A stretch of 64,000 nucleotides of DNA from Erigeron canadensis (lineage: Eukaryota; Streptophyta; Magnoliopsida; Asterales; Asteraceae). Numbering within the stretch: position 1 is the stretch's first letter; each line of letters begins with the position of its first letter. The DNA lies in the NCBI RefSeq assembly GCF_010389155.1, contig NC_057768.1:25429966-25493965 (forward strand), in the 5' to 3' direction. Below are positions 20,831 through 31,530 of the stretch, piece after piece. The position numbers were made by a program, and so were the translations under genes. A model generated the notes under the pieces. It did not search any database and was not told the DNA's origin. It saw only the letters and a program-made list of their open reading frames with translations.

Positions 20831-21135
20831 GACCATTCGTAACTGTTCACCTTTTTCACTTACACTTTCTATGCCATGTGAGTTTAACCTTTTCATCACC
20901 ATTACCTTTTCTTTTTCAACTTCACCATTTACCTTCAAATTTAATACCTATTATACCCCACAATATACTCAATCAAAATTTAACAAAATAACACAAATAA
21001 TATAGATAAATTCAAGTGGACCCACATCTCATCTTTCACCTATGTTAAACCATTCACTTATCTCTTTTCAACTTCTCTTGTCACCTATGAGGCTTAACCG
21101 TTCACCTATCTATCACCTTCCCTTTAAGCATGGTC
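20831..21135. mobile_element. Tourist-like MITE upstream of PSRP6
   Basis: 305 bp with ends GACCATTCGTAA (left) and TTAAGCATGGTC (right, inverse GACCATGCTTAA), flanked by TAA at 20828-20830 and 21136-21138. The interior is non-coding with repeated TTCACCT motifs. It ends about 400 bp upstream of the PSRP6 start codon. Confidence 0.65.
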
Positions 21136-21369
21136 TAAGAAGTAGAGATAATCTGGTGGGCAGATAACCCGTAAGTGATCCCAATTTTCCGCTAAAATTA
21201 AATTAAGTTGCTACCTCTAGGATTCATTCAAAACACATTTTAGTCTTTACGACTTAAATCACCAAGAGGTTTTCTTATTACTGAAGTATTACTCCTTTAT
21301 GTTTTTCCTTTTTTATTTTGGTGCCTTGGTGGTAAAAAGACATGTTTCGGCTCTCAATTCAACAAATTC

Positions 21370-21390
21370 AGCCCATTTATTTTCAGCCCA
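21370..21390 (+). promoter_or_regulatory. Paired site II motifs upstream of PSRP6
   Basis: AGCCCA occurs twice, at 21370-21375 and 21385-21390 (TGGGCT on the other strand). Such site II elements bind TCP factors and are frequent upstream of plant ribosomal-protein genes. They are about 150 nt before the ATG. Confidence 0.5.
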
Positions 21391-21535
21391 ATAACAACAA
21401 CCACCACATCTCGTTTACAAAAAAAAAAAAAAAAGAAACTTCCATACTCACCATATCCAGAACAAGATAACACAATCAATCCATTCACTCACCATTCCCA
21501 ATTTCCCACAACACAGTCACACACACACACACACA

Positions 21536-21898
21536 ATGTCAATCTCCGCAATTTTCGGGGTCAAAATCACCCCAACACCCAGCCCCGCCGTCCGTACACC
21601 ACCCACCACCACACTTTCATCCCCAGCCTCACTCCATTACAATAACAATTCTCTATCTGGGTCAAGTTCATCTGGGGGGCTAATGATAGAATGTTCATCA
21701 AGACCACAAAAGAAAGCCACAGCCCATCACCGGAAAACCCGACCCAAAAAGACCCAACCCTGGGATAGAAACCGTGGGCCCGCTGTTTACCCGCCTTTGC
21801 CTGCGCTTCCACCCGAGTGGAGCTTCGTCACTAATGAAGAAGAAGCTGTTACTGCTGAAGGAGGTGTTTCTTCTGATTCGGTGGCTGTTTCTGAGTAG
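21536..21898 (+). CDS. PSRP6: Plastid-specific ribosomal protein 6 (50S subunit)
   Basis: 120 residues, single exon, ATG directly after a CA-repeat leader. The core from about residue 50, MIECSSRPQKKATAHHRKTR followed by PKKTQPWDRNRGP and YPPLPALPPEWSF, is the hallmark of the chloroplast 50S ribosomal protein 6 (PSRP6, also called cL38), which binds the large subunit of plastid ribosomes. The N-terminal 45-50 residues, rich in Ser, Thr and Pro and starting MSISAIFG, fit a chloroplast transit peptide. Length matches the Arabidopsis protein closely. The C-terminal tail is Glu/Ser-rich and variable, as in relatives. Two AGCCCA motifs upstream fit ribosomal-protein gene regulation. It appears intact. 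Confidence 0.93.
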   Translation: MSISAIFGVKITPTPSPAVRTPPTTTLSSPASLHYNNNSLSGSSSSGGLMIECSSRPQKKATAHHRKTRPKKTQPWDRNRGPAVYPPLPALPPEWSFVTNEEEAVTAEGGVSSDSVAVSE

Positions 21899-22229
21899 GG
21901 TTTGTCCTTTTTAATGTTAATTTGATGTTGTTTTGCTTATTATGTTTGTATTATTATCCCTATGAAATGAGAGATGTTTTTTTTGTTGTTGTTGTGTACA
22001 CCATGTTTTGGTTGTTATTTATGAAAAAGAAGGGCTATTTTGTTTGGAAATTAAGGTTGTATGTTCATGATGATTAAACTATATTTTTAAGCATGTATAT
22101 GTTTTTAGGATAAGGTAACCCAACCGGGTTGGATCAGATGGTTGAGTAGACTCATAATTGGTAACAGACGGTATTAGGTGTTACTTACTTACTTATGTTT
22201 TTAGGATAAGGTACGATTGTGGTTTATTG

Positions 22230-23925
22230 TTGCTTTGTTAAATTCCATAATGTAGATTCATTAGTTAGGGCGGCGCATGATGGTGTGGTGTTTTTAGTTA
22301 CTTTGGAAGTAGTTGTTAGGTATTCGTGTAGCCATTCGAGAAATTTTAAGGTTGTCGTGACGGTATTATGCTGTTCAGGGTTTAGTCAGTATGTATGTAG
22401 TTTGTATGTGCAATTCCTAGTGATGGTGTTAAGCCGTAGGGAAGGCATGGCGTGAGTGAGGTGCTCATGACAGGCTAGGGTATAGGTCTGAGCTCATTCC
22501 AGACTCGGCCACAGCAGGAATTGTGTTGGCAGAATCCACTCTGATCTCGAGCATGTTGGGAGGTTTGTAATTGATTTAGGTATGGAGAATTACCTTAGCA
22601 GAAGTAATAGGAAATTCAACGTGGCATCTCTGGTTGCAGTCCGAGAGGCAATGTGCTTGGTTTGAAATAGCGTGTGGCGACCCGTGGCGATAAGGTCCTT
22701 GAGGCAACAAGCGTGGCGTTGCGAGAGCGCAACACGTATTCACGGCGACAGTTTCTACAAATATGCTAATACTCTACATGTAACAATTGAATACCAAAAG
22801 ATTACATCATACAGAGTATATCATAAGAAAAGACAATAGTTTGTGATTTCAAATCACCAAATCATAATAGGTTGCGATTCTACCACACCAAATGTATAAT
22901 AAGTAGAAAACAAAACATAAAAGTAGACTAATAGACTTGAAATTGAAAGTTGAAATCAAAACATAAAGAAAATAAGTGCCCAAAAAAGTGAAAACATAAC
23001 TTTGTACATGTTGCGACGCTACGGACGCAACACGCAACGACTCGCAACGGGCATGTAGCGCTCGCAACATGTAACCTGGTCACCATATCCTTGGCGTTGC
23101 GCCCTAGGGTCGCAACACGCAACGCAACGCCTGTTGCAGCCTACTTTAAACCAAGGCAGTGTGAACAATGGGTCTGGGTTATGGCCAATTGGCCATATTG
23201 CATGTATAAAGGGTTTGTAATGGGAGTGACGGTGGACGGAGAATAGCCGAGACGGAGAAAGAAACGGATAACACACGGTGAAGTAAGTGTACAGTATATG
23301 AGGATATTTTTTCTCAAAAGCTAAGAAATAGGAACTTTGCCAGCCTTCTCAGGATTTATTATGAAACTACTACTACTACTACTTCTCTCTTTTATCTTTC
23401 TTCTTTCTTTTTTGCTTTAGCAGGGTTGTAATTTTCCGAGGCCAGGTTACTGATTTTATGCTTGAAGCACTGCAGGACTACTGGTGAAAGTGGGATTATG
23501 ATTTTGCTTACCTGAGCTTAAGTGAGGGAGTTGAAGTGTAATGATGTGTACTGAATTTGTAAATGGGAGAGGGGATATCACGATATAGGCACTGGTTTTT
23601 ATTTTAGTGACTAGGTGTGTGTGTGTGTGTCAATGTGTGTGTATTGTGGCGTAATTTTTCATCGGTTTCTGCTTTAGTAAAGCAAATCTCGAATATTTTC
23701 GTGTTAGATATATTCTGGTTATCGATACACAATGTGATTTCACAGCCCATCTAATATGGTGAGTTGATGTTTGGTTAATGAAAAATGATGGAATGAAATA
23801 ATCAGATTTTGAAGATTGTTTGGTTCTTCTTTGGAAGAATGAATTCTGGGTTTTCTCAATGCGGCGCAAAGTGTTCTGTTATTTGCTTACGCAAGGCATG
23901 CAATCGTCTTGGTATTCAATTACTA
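22230..23925 (+). pseudogene. Partial decayed copy of the DUF1005 gene with its 3' flank
   Basis: From about 22410 (weakly from 22230) the sequence follows exon 2 of the gene at 11667-12390: AGCTCATTCCAGACTC, TGGCAGAATCCACTCTGA, TGGCATCTC, GGGTCTGGGTTATGGCC, TATAAAGGGTTTGTAATGGG and CTCAGGATTTA occur in the same order. Similarity continues past the old stop codon for about 480 bp (GGCGTAATTTTTCATCG, TATCGATACACA, TTTCACAGCCCATCTAAT). Exon 1 is not recognisable. Frameshifts and stops, such as GGAGAATAG, make it nonfunctional. There is no poly(A) tail at the end of homology, so a DNA-level duplication is more likely than a retrocopy. A 500-bp MITE splits it at 22656-23155. Confidence 0.88.
22656..23155. 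mobile_element. 500-bp hAT-type MITE inside the DUF1005 pseudogene
   Basis: Ends CTTGGTTTGAAA and TTTAAACCAAG are inverted repeats, flanked by the 8-bp duplication GCAATGTG (22648-22655) and GCAGTGTG (23156-23163), one mismatch. The intact parent has no insertion at the matching point. Both subterminal zones are rich in GCGTTGCG/CGCAACGC motifs, as in hAT transposase binding regions. No ORF. Confidence 0.8.
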
Positions 23926-26664
23926 GTATGCAACAGCTGATCGTAAAAATTGTTTGTATGATAGACTTTGAGAGCGAGACTTGTAAAGATGTAAGCTTCG
24001 AGTACAACTAAAGATTGTGACCTCCATTAGTTTTGTAAAATGGTTTCTATCATTTCTAAAGATTTAAGATTCGAGTATAACCTGGGGACTTCCTCAGGTT
24101 CATTTTCTCTGCTTGAACCGTGTTTTGTGTCAAAGTTTTGTAACTAAAAAGTACAACTTTTTGTTGCCACGTAACCTCTCCATTTTGATGGTCTTAAGGT
24201 AGAGACCAAACTGTTATAGTAAATGAACTTTAATTGACATAAGCTGAACTTGTCGAATCGTTTGGTGTTCGCCCTGGGAGGGGTTTGAACCCATATTGAT
24301 CTCATCTTTGATCTCACCATAACAACGAATACTTGCAGATTATATACTCAATTTGGGAGAGAATAAGCAACAGTAATATATAACTATAACTGTGATATTG
24401 ATTGACAAATGTTTTTAAGAGGTTGGGTATTTATACCCTTCTAACGAGTGTAACTGGTATCTGTTACAAATATTACCGAGTGTTGTAAAAATCGACCGAT
24501 ACAGCTGATTTTTTCAAATCAGTTCGTGTCTGGATGATCTACCGAGACGAGTTTGTTATACTCGAATTAAAAATTGGTCAACGCCACAGATTTGGGTCAA
24601 CTTTGGTCGGACTCGACCGTGTCGGTCAAGAATCAACCCGATTTGGTCGAGAAAGGGATGTGCGGCTGTATATGGCTTATTTGTTTGGTTTATTTTAATC
24701 ACTATTTATATATCGCCATTTACTAACCCTGTTAAATTTCGTTCTCATTTGATTATCACCCTATATATATATATATTACTGTTTGTAAAAAGATAAAATG
24801 AGAACCAATAAAATGTCGAGAACTGTAAGAACCATTTTAGATTAGGGTAATTTTGTACTTTAATAATTATATGACAATAAATATTAATTTAATTCTTGAA
24901 TCCCTTAAATATCTCCATAAATTATGTTTCCTTATATTTATGATTACATGATTAATCAATTTTCTCCCACGATGGTTTTAATCTGCACTTTTGAAAACTT
25001 TTCTTTCTTTAGCCTAGTAAAGTAAAATTCTAAAGATCTAGTTTGATTAAAATGTAATATTTATGGCAACAAAAACAATTTTTATGTGTTCTTTTTGTAA
25101 ATGGTTTCTTAGTATTGAACTACTAATAAATAAAATGCTAAAAAAATTACAATTTGACACCTTATGTCCAATCTTTCAATAAAATCTTAACTATTATATA
25201 ATATAAAGTTTTAAGCATAAATCACATTAATAATTTATTAATAAGTGGTATTAATTTTATTTTTTTTAGAACGGCAATATATTATAAAATAAACATAACG
25301 GCATCTAGCAAAGCACTAGATGACGTCAAAAAAGTACACTTACAATTACAAAGTCACGGATAAGCGACAAACAATACTTTAAGTGGTATTTAATTTCATT
25401 CACATATTAAGTCTTACTTTATAAATCTATTTACATGTAAACATCATCATACGCACATGCATATAAAAGTTGTTTACATTTAAACATCATCATATACATG
25501 TGTAAATAAAAGTACACATGTGAACATCATCGTACATATGTGTCAATTAAAGTTGTACACATGTGAACCATATAATTATTTTTAAATATATTAGTGAACT
25601 TCGTAAAAAAATGTACGTATACATTTGTGAACATGTTCATTTACATGTACGTGTACTAACTAGAAAAAGTATAGTTTCGAAAAAAGAATTATTTTTTGAT
25701 TTATATGTTCATAAGTTAAATATAGCAACATATTCATAATCCTATATTATTATTATTAACATATAATATTTATTAAATAAATAAAGTTATGTCAGTGAAT
25801 AAGAAAATAAAAAAAATTATGTGTATCGATGGGGATAAGAGTCTTAATCTTAACAATCTTTTTTATATATAAAACTGAAGTCCTTTCCTAAATTTTCTCA
25901 TTCACTAATCCTACTTGGCACATCTATTCCCTTTCCATTCATTAAATTTTAATAAAAAAATTGTTATTTATGACATAAGTACAAATGTATCTAAATAAAA
26001 TTACATTTAAGTTTAAGTCACAAAATAAAAGGAGATTCTCCCCGAAAATATGAGTCAGTCGTGAGATAGCAAATATTGTAGCAATTCAAACGATTCTTCA
26101 AATTGCCAATATTGGTTTAAAGAAGGTTATTATTAAATAATATATCAAAAATTTGAATCCGGGTAGTTTTTTTGTGTTATTTTTGTTATACGAGAAAAAG
26201 TACACGCGCATCGTGACAGTGAGATAGTGGGAATGATAAGTCGTAGAGTGTGATAGGTCATAGGAGGTATATGTCATAGAATGTGATAGCCAAATGTCTT
26301 AGCCATACAGACTTCGCCCTAAGATTTAAAAATTTGTCAAATGTATATCGAATGACATGTCTAATAAAATAACATGAAATTTTAAGAACACCTATATAAT
26401 TTTTATAATTTATCGATGTGCAATTTTTGAAATAAAAGATTTTAAATTAATTAGAGAAATAAAATTATGTATGGAGGAAATTAAAGAGAAAAAAATAATA
26501 ATTGAGATTTGAAAAGAGAGATGAAAATGTAAGTTAAAAGTTGTAGGCCATTGATATCATGCATTATAATATAAAAGTATAGATATTGTTTTTATGCACA
26601 TGAATAAGAGTCCTAAAGTAAAGCGGGTTTGTTTCTACAATGACGTGTGTTTTGCTCATCTTAA
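23926..26664. other. Repeat-rich intergenic DNA
   Basis: No gene supported. A tRNA-like GGGTTTGAACCC near 24281-24292 may be a SINE relic. TTTTTTAGAACGGCAATATA at about 25262-25281 resembles another dispersed repeat end at about 33080. TTATATATAAAACTGAAGTC near 25862 resembles Helitron 5' ends, but no 3' end was assigned. Confidence 0.4.
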
Positions 26665-27521
26665 TCTTAATATATACTATAAGACAGTTGAACTAATGAT
26701 TAATTAACCAATCACATCGTTCAATTTCATCAATTTGACTTTTGATGATGTCATCATTTAGATAAACTACAAATTAAAAATCCTAATAATCCTTATCCAA
26801 ATATATTATTATATTAATATTTATATTAATTTGTAGAAAAAGTCTCATTAATTTACACTTTTTTGTTTTTCATCAATAATTTACACTTTTTAGCCCTGAA
26901 TACTTAGTTTATATTTATTTTTAGCCATCAACTTGAGACAATTTTCTAAAATTTACAATCATTTAATTAAATAAAATTTTTTTAACATATCTAATATTTT
27001 CTACAAAAAATTATTTGAAAACTTAATGATTTATTAACAAATATTAGAAGAGTCCTAATTGTTATCAAAGAATATAAAAAAATCTTAATTGTTATCATAT
27101 TATCATAGAACAAGTGATTGAAAATAAGCATATGCGTGTTATGAACGCGCATCATGATTAAATACATATACTTGAATGTCAAGTTCGGGATCACATATAT
27201 GTTTATATTTTAATTCTTAATTATTTTTCATAATAATATCACATTATGAGTACATCTGTTTCAAAATATATTATAATGGAGAAATTATTATATATAGCAT
27301 GTGTCTTTGTGGAATAACTACGACAAACAAGTCCATCAATATGTCTAGGCTAATAATGACAGTGAGGAACCTATGATTATTGTACTACAACTTGCAAAAT
27401 ATAACACCATAAAACCGTGTTTTTTAAAATTGTAAGCTTTTATGATTTAATTGTATGAAAATATAATATTGTTAATATCGTAAATCTCGTGTCCAGTGTT
27501 GGACACGGGTCTAAAATCTAG
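26665..27521 (+). mobile_element. Helitron-like element with clear 3' hairpin
   Basis: The 3' end is textbook: a perfect 8-bp stem CGTGTCCA-GTGT-TGGACACG at 27488-27507, a 10-nt spacer, then CTAG at 27518-27521 followed by T. The proposed 5' end is TCTTAATATATACTATAAG, matching the TC...TATACTA starts seen elsewhere here. There is no terminal inverted repeat or target duplication, as expected. Non-autonomous: no Rep/helicase. Confidence 0.7.
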
Positions 27522-27868
27522 TAGACAACTATATTGTGGTTTCAAGGGTTACAAGTAAAACATGTATGAAGGTCCTCTTTTGTACCAAATGGTCATTTGA
27601 ACGTCAAAATGGTCAGCGTCAAGATGGTCATTGTTATGTTTGTATTTTTTTTTAATTCGGTACTTTATTTGTTTGGTTATGCACATGTTTTAGGGGTTGA
27701 AACTACTATTGTGATTGAAATTCTTTAATAAATCAATTGCATGTATGTTACTGCGTGATATAATACATTTGTTTTTAATGTAATATTCGAATTGAACATA
27801 TAATAGTTAAAAGCATGGTTGTACATGTACGATAGAATCATATGATATTTGGGGACTACATCACAAAT

Positions 27869-28082
27869 TTTTTTTTTTTAAACAGCAAGGGTCGGATCAC
27901 GAGTATCCAGACCGAATACCGTGGACCTACCCGATCCCCTCCCCCGCCCGCCCCACCCTGTAAAAGCTCCACAAAAGCCAGGACAAAATCCTTGCGGGAA
28001 ATCACAGACGAGAGTATCGAACCTGTGACCAGTTGGACAAAAGTCCGGGTGTCCAACCACTGAGGTCATCAGTGAAGGACAT
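27869..28082 (-). mobile_element. tRNA-derived SINE with target duplication
   Basis: Minus strand: box A-like TGACCTCAGTGGTTGG then box B-like CACAGGTTCGATACTC, a G/C-rich body, and a terminal A-run (plus-strand T10 at about 27868-27879). ATCACAAAT occurs directly on both sides (27860-27868 and 28083-28091), the target duplication. Short overlapping frames here are not genes. Confidence 0.78.
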
Positions 28083-28091
28083 ATCACAAAT

Positions 28092-28482
28092 GTTTTTTAT
28101 TACAGTTAGTTACCATAATACTACTCGGGTAGTCACCTGGGTCCTTAAGCTAGTTATTAAATAATTTTGAAATCAAATAACTATTTAATATATTAATGTG
28201 GGTGCCAAATTTATTGGAGATTTGTTTTGGAAGTTACGGTTCTTTTCTATTAATTAATAATTCCATGTTTACCCTTTTATATTTTATAATTATTTATTAA
28301 TTATTTTAATTGCATATTATTTACTAGCCATTGATTAATTTCATCTAATGGTTTAAAAGAGTTCTCGTAGTTCTCGACAAATATTTAGTTCTCGCAATAA
28401 CCTAACTCTTACTGTTTTCATTTAAGTTCTTTCCTTTTGCTATTAAAAATGTACTTAATAACGAAACATAAAGGTCGTCTAA
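28092..28482. other. Intergenic DNA
   Basis: AT-rich gap between the SINE and the second PIF/Harbinger-like element. Nothing recognised. Confidence 0.4.
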
Positions 28483-28714
28483 GGCTTTTCACTAAGCATA
28501 CGTCGACCGCTCGTCGACGAGCTCGTCGATGTAGCTAGCTTAAGGAGTAACCTCGTCGATGGCTTGTTCCATCTTCTCGTTTCGTTGAGTCGAAGAGGAA
28601 AGACGAAGACGGGGGAGCATGTGGGGGACCCATCTCAAACGTAAACAAAAAAATGCTTTTTTTCAAATTTTTTTAAAAACAAACGGTTAGTTTTTTTTTC
28701 CCCCACTTTTCATC

Positions 28715-28722
28715 TATATATA
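28715..28722 (+). promoter_or_regulatory. Candidate TATA box for the broken Myb/SANT-like gene
   Basis: TATATATA about 115 nt upstream of the ATG at 28831, in a C/T-rich leader. Confidence 0.5.
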
Positions 28723-28830
28723 CTACCTTCCCACATTTCCTTCTTCACCACTTTCCATTTCTTCACAACTCATTTCATATTTTCTTCACAATATCAACAA
28801 ACTCTTTCACTCCCACTCCATCTCTAAACC

Positions 28831-30173
28831 ATGTCAAACAACAACGAAAACCAAATTAATGACATGTGGACTCACTTTCTAGAAAACCCAGTGCTGGGTA
28901 TGCCCCCGATGCCGGCTATGTCGGCTATGTTGTCAACTAACCAAGGCCAAACAAGCCATGTTTCAGGCTCATCCAACCCGACCCCAATGGGACCATCAGC
29001 CCTTTGCCTCGTTAACCCATATTCTCAAGCGTATTACAATCAAATTGGTTACAATCCAGTTATGGGTCAAAATTGGACCGAGTCTCAACGTTTGGCGTTA
29101 ATGCAAGCCCAAATTCAAGCTCAAATGCAAGCTCAAATGGCGTTCGACTATCACCACCACCAACAACAACAACAAAGACCAAGAATGTCACAACCGCCAT
29201 TGATTATCAATGAAAATGTCCCCGACAAAGATAGTGTCGCGTCTGCCGATGATGAAGAAGAAGAAGATTAAGTTGTGGAGGTGGGTCGTGGGAAGAGACG
29301 CGCCTCAAAACCGAGAGAGAAAAGGAACTGGGAAAATGATGATACACTGTTGTTGGCAAGGTGTTGGGTGCATTGGTCGCAGGACCCGGTGGTGGGTAAT
29401 AGTCAGACGGAGGGTATTTTTTGGAAAAAAGTGGTGGAGATGTTTAACAACGAAACACTACACGCAGCACGTACGAAGAGCCAAATACACAGCAAATGGA
29501 ACAAGATTAAAAAAGGTGTTAAGGCATTTGGTGCGGCGTTGAAGAAGGTTAGCGAGCACGGCCGACAAAGTGGGGCAGATGAGCAACAAGTGGTGGATGC
29601 GGCTGTGAAACTGTACAAGAAACAAACAGGGGAGAAATTTTGGCATTACCAAAGTTGCTATGACCTTCTTAAAAGCTTGTCCAACTTAATGAAAACGAGG
29701 CCACGAGTAGTCGACAAGCTCCGGCGGTAGATTTGACCGCCGATGATGTTCCATTTGGCGGGACCCCCATTCCCACTCCTATTCCCACCCCCACCCTGGT
29801 CCCATTTGAGGCCTTATTTGGGTCAGACCCCATTAGGCGACCACCGGGTCGTAATGTTAGCCGGAGGTTGTCTAGTTCATCCGATGCCACATCGGGGCGA
29901 TCTTCCGGTTCTGAAACGGCTCAGCTCGTTAGTTCTTATCTTCAAAAACAAAAAGAAGCCTTGCGACGGGCCGAGATTAGAGATGCCATGAAGGTTTTGG
30001 CGAGACCAATTCCGACGGGCTTGTCGTAAACCGACTTCAAAGCACATATGAGATACCGTCAATACTTGCAAGAGAACTACGGCAACTCGTTTTATGCATC
30101 GGGGGCACCGGCGGCACAGGCGGGTCCTAGCCACATCCCGAAGGAGGACGACCAGACCGGCGATGACGAGTAG
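28831..30173 (+). pseudogene. Broken Myb/SANT-like ORF1 of a PIF/Harbinger-type element
   Basis: ATG at 28831. Part 1 (28831-29271) is a Met/Gln-rich N-terminal region ending in an acidic run, stopped by TAA at 29269-29271. The same frame stays open just beyond it (VGRGKRRASKPREKRNW) into the Myb/SANT-like domain (to 29730: DDTLLLARCWVHWSQDPVVG, VVEMFNNE, KSQIHSKWNKIKKG, FWHYQSCYDLL). A shift near 29700 moves to the frame VDLTADDVPFGGTPIP, running to a second in-frame stop at 30027-30029. The tail (TDFKAHMRYRQYLQENYGN) then continues to TAG at 30171. Domain order matches plant PIF ORF1 proteins with a low-complexity N-terminus, SANT-like core and charged helical C-terminus. Three lesions make it a pseudogene unless fragments are used separately. 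Confidence 0.8.
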
Positions 30174-30484
30174 TTATTTTTTTGATAATCGTAATGTTTT
30201 ATTGTTCCTTGCAATGTGTTTTTTTTAAGTGTGTTTTTTTTAGTGTCATGTGTTTTTTTTTTTAATGTTTAATTGTAATGGTTTTTTTTTTTTTAATTTA
30301 GTTGTAATGTTTTATTATTAATAAAATTAAGTAGTTTTTTAATTTTGTGTAAATATAAAATAAAAAGAGGTGTGGAAGAGGGGTTATAGGGAGTGATTGT
30401 GGAAGAGGTGGATGAAGAGAAAAAAAAACTGATATAACAATATGAAAGAGGTGTGGAAGAGGCTTAGCTTAGTGTAAGGCCTAA

Positions 30485-31530
30485 TAAGACTAAGGAATAG
30501 TTTTAGTAACTGAGTTTGGACTTTGGTAAGTGGGTAGCATATCCAACATAATCGAATTTGAAATTGATAGTTAATGTCAAAACCACGTGCTGAGATATTT
30601 CAAACCAAAGTTTTTTATTTAGTCAAACTTTAAATAGTCATACTTTTTGAAATTTACTAGGACGTTAAATTTAGATTTTCTTAGATGTTGTTTGTGAGCA
30701 AACTTTCTTTCATTAAAGCATATTCAAAAAGTTTCTTTCGTGCATTCAACTTACTAGATTAATTGTGTGCACTTCAGATCCATGAATCCAACTTATACAA
30801 TATAGCAACATTTTGACCAATTGTATAAGCCCAAAAGTATAGCCTACTTGGGTGAAGTCGTAAAGCCCATTGTATTTTACTACTCTGATTTAGATCAATG
30901 ATTTTCACTTATGGAGAAAGATGTACCTTCATTTAGTTAAAGTACTTTAATAAAAAGTTCACATTTCTAGCTTTAACTCAATTGGCATGGAGAAATATAA
31001 AGATGGATTCTAAACCATAGCTCTCAAGTTCAAATACGATTCAAGACCGATTTGGCTTTGGTAGACTTTGGCTACCCAACACTATCTGGCTTTCACAAAC
31101 GTATAGCGTGTCTTCTCCCTTTAGGTGACCAGACTTTAAATTTCTTTTAACATTAAAAAAAATGAAGGTTCTTGATGTTACCAGTCAGATAGCAATACAG
31201 ATGTCGAAACATGAAGTCTGTTTGGTTAGACCGTGGTGTTTCTTCAACCTTTTGGTTCAAAGAGTTGTATAATAGAATCTGTTGATTATGACATTGTCAT
31301 TTATATCTTATCTATAGAGTACTAGGTTTGAAAGACACATACCAGACTAATGTTTTTGCAACAACTACTTTCATGAAAATAATAAGTAGCAATATTACGT
31401 TTAAGATTAACCAACTTCCATTCCTTTCATTGGCAATCTATTATAAATCATGTTCAACACGTTCTTATACAATGACTTGTACCAAAACATTGCAAAAACC
31501 TTATTATAACTTCTAATTACCAAACATAAA
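30485..31530. other. Intergenic DNA between the PIF element and the permease 3' end
   Basis: Contains a probable SINE head at about 30990-31055 (TTTAACTCAATTGGCATGGA as box A, CTCAAGTTCAAATACG as box B). The rest is AT-rich. The permease 3' UTR should occupy the last few hundred bases, read leftward. Confidence 0.5.

Larger units (their letters stand above)
28483..30481. mobile_element. Second PIF/Harbinger-like element, 2.0 kb
   Basis: Ends GGCTTTTCACTAAGC and GCTTAGTGTAAGGCC are imperfect inverted repeats, flanked by TAA on both sides (28480-28482 and 30482-30484). A CTCGTCGA motif recurs near the left end. The interior holds one broken Myb/SANT-like gene (28831-30173) and T-rich 3' sequence. 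No transposase is present. Confidence 0.78.

Noticed and set aside
29669..30134. Minus-strand ORFs opposite the second PIF element gene
   Set aside because: Antisense shadows of the G/C-richer coding remnant.
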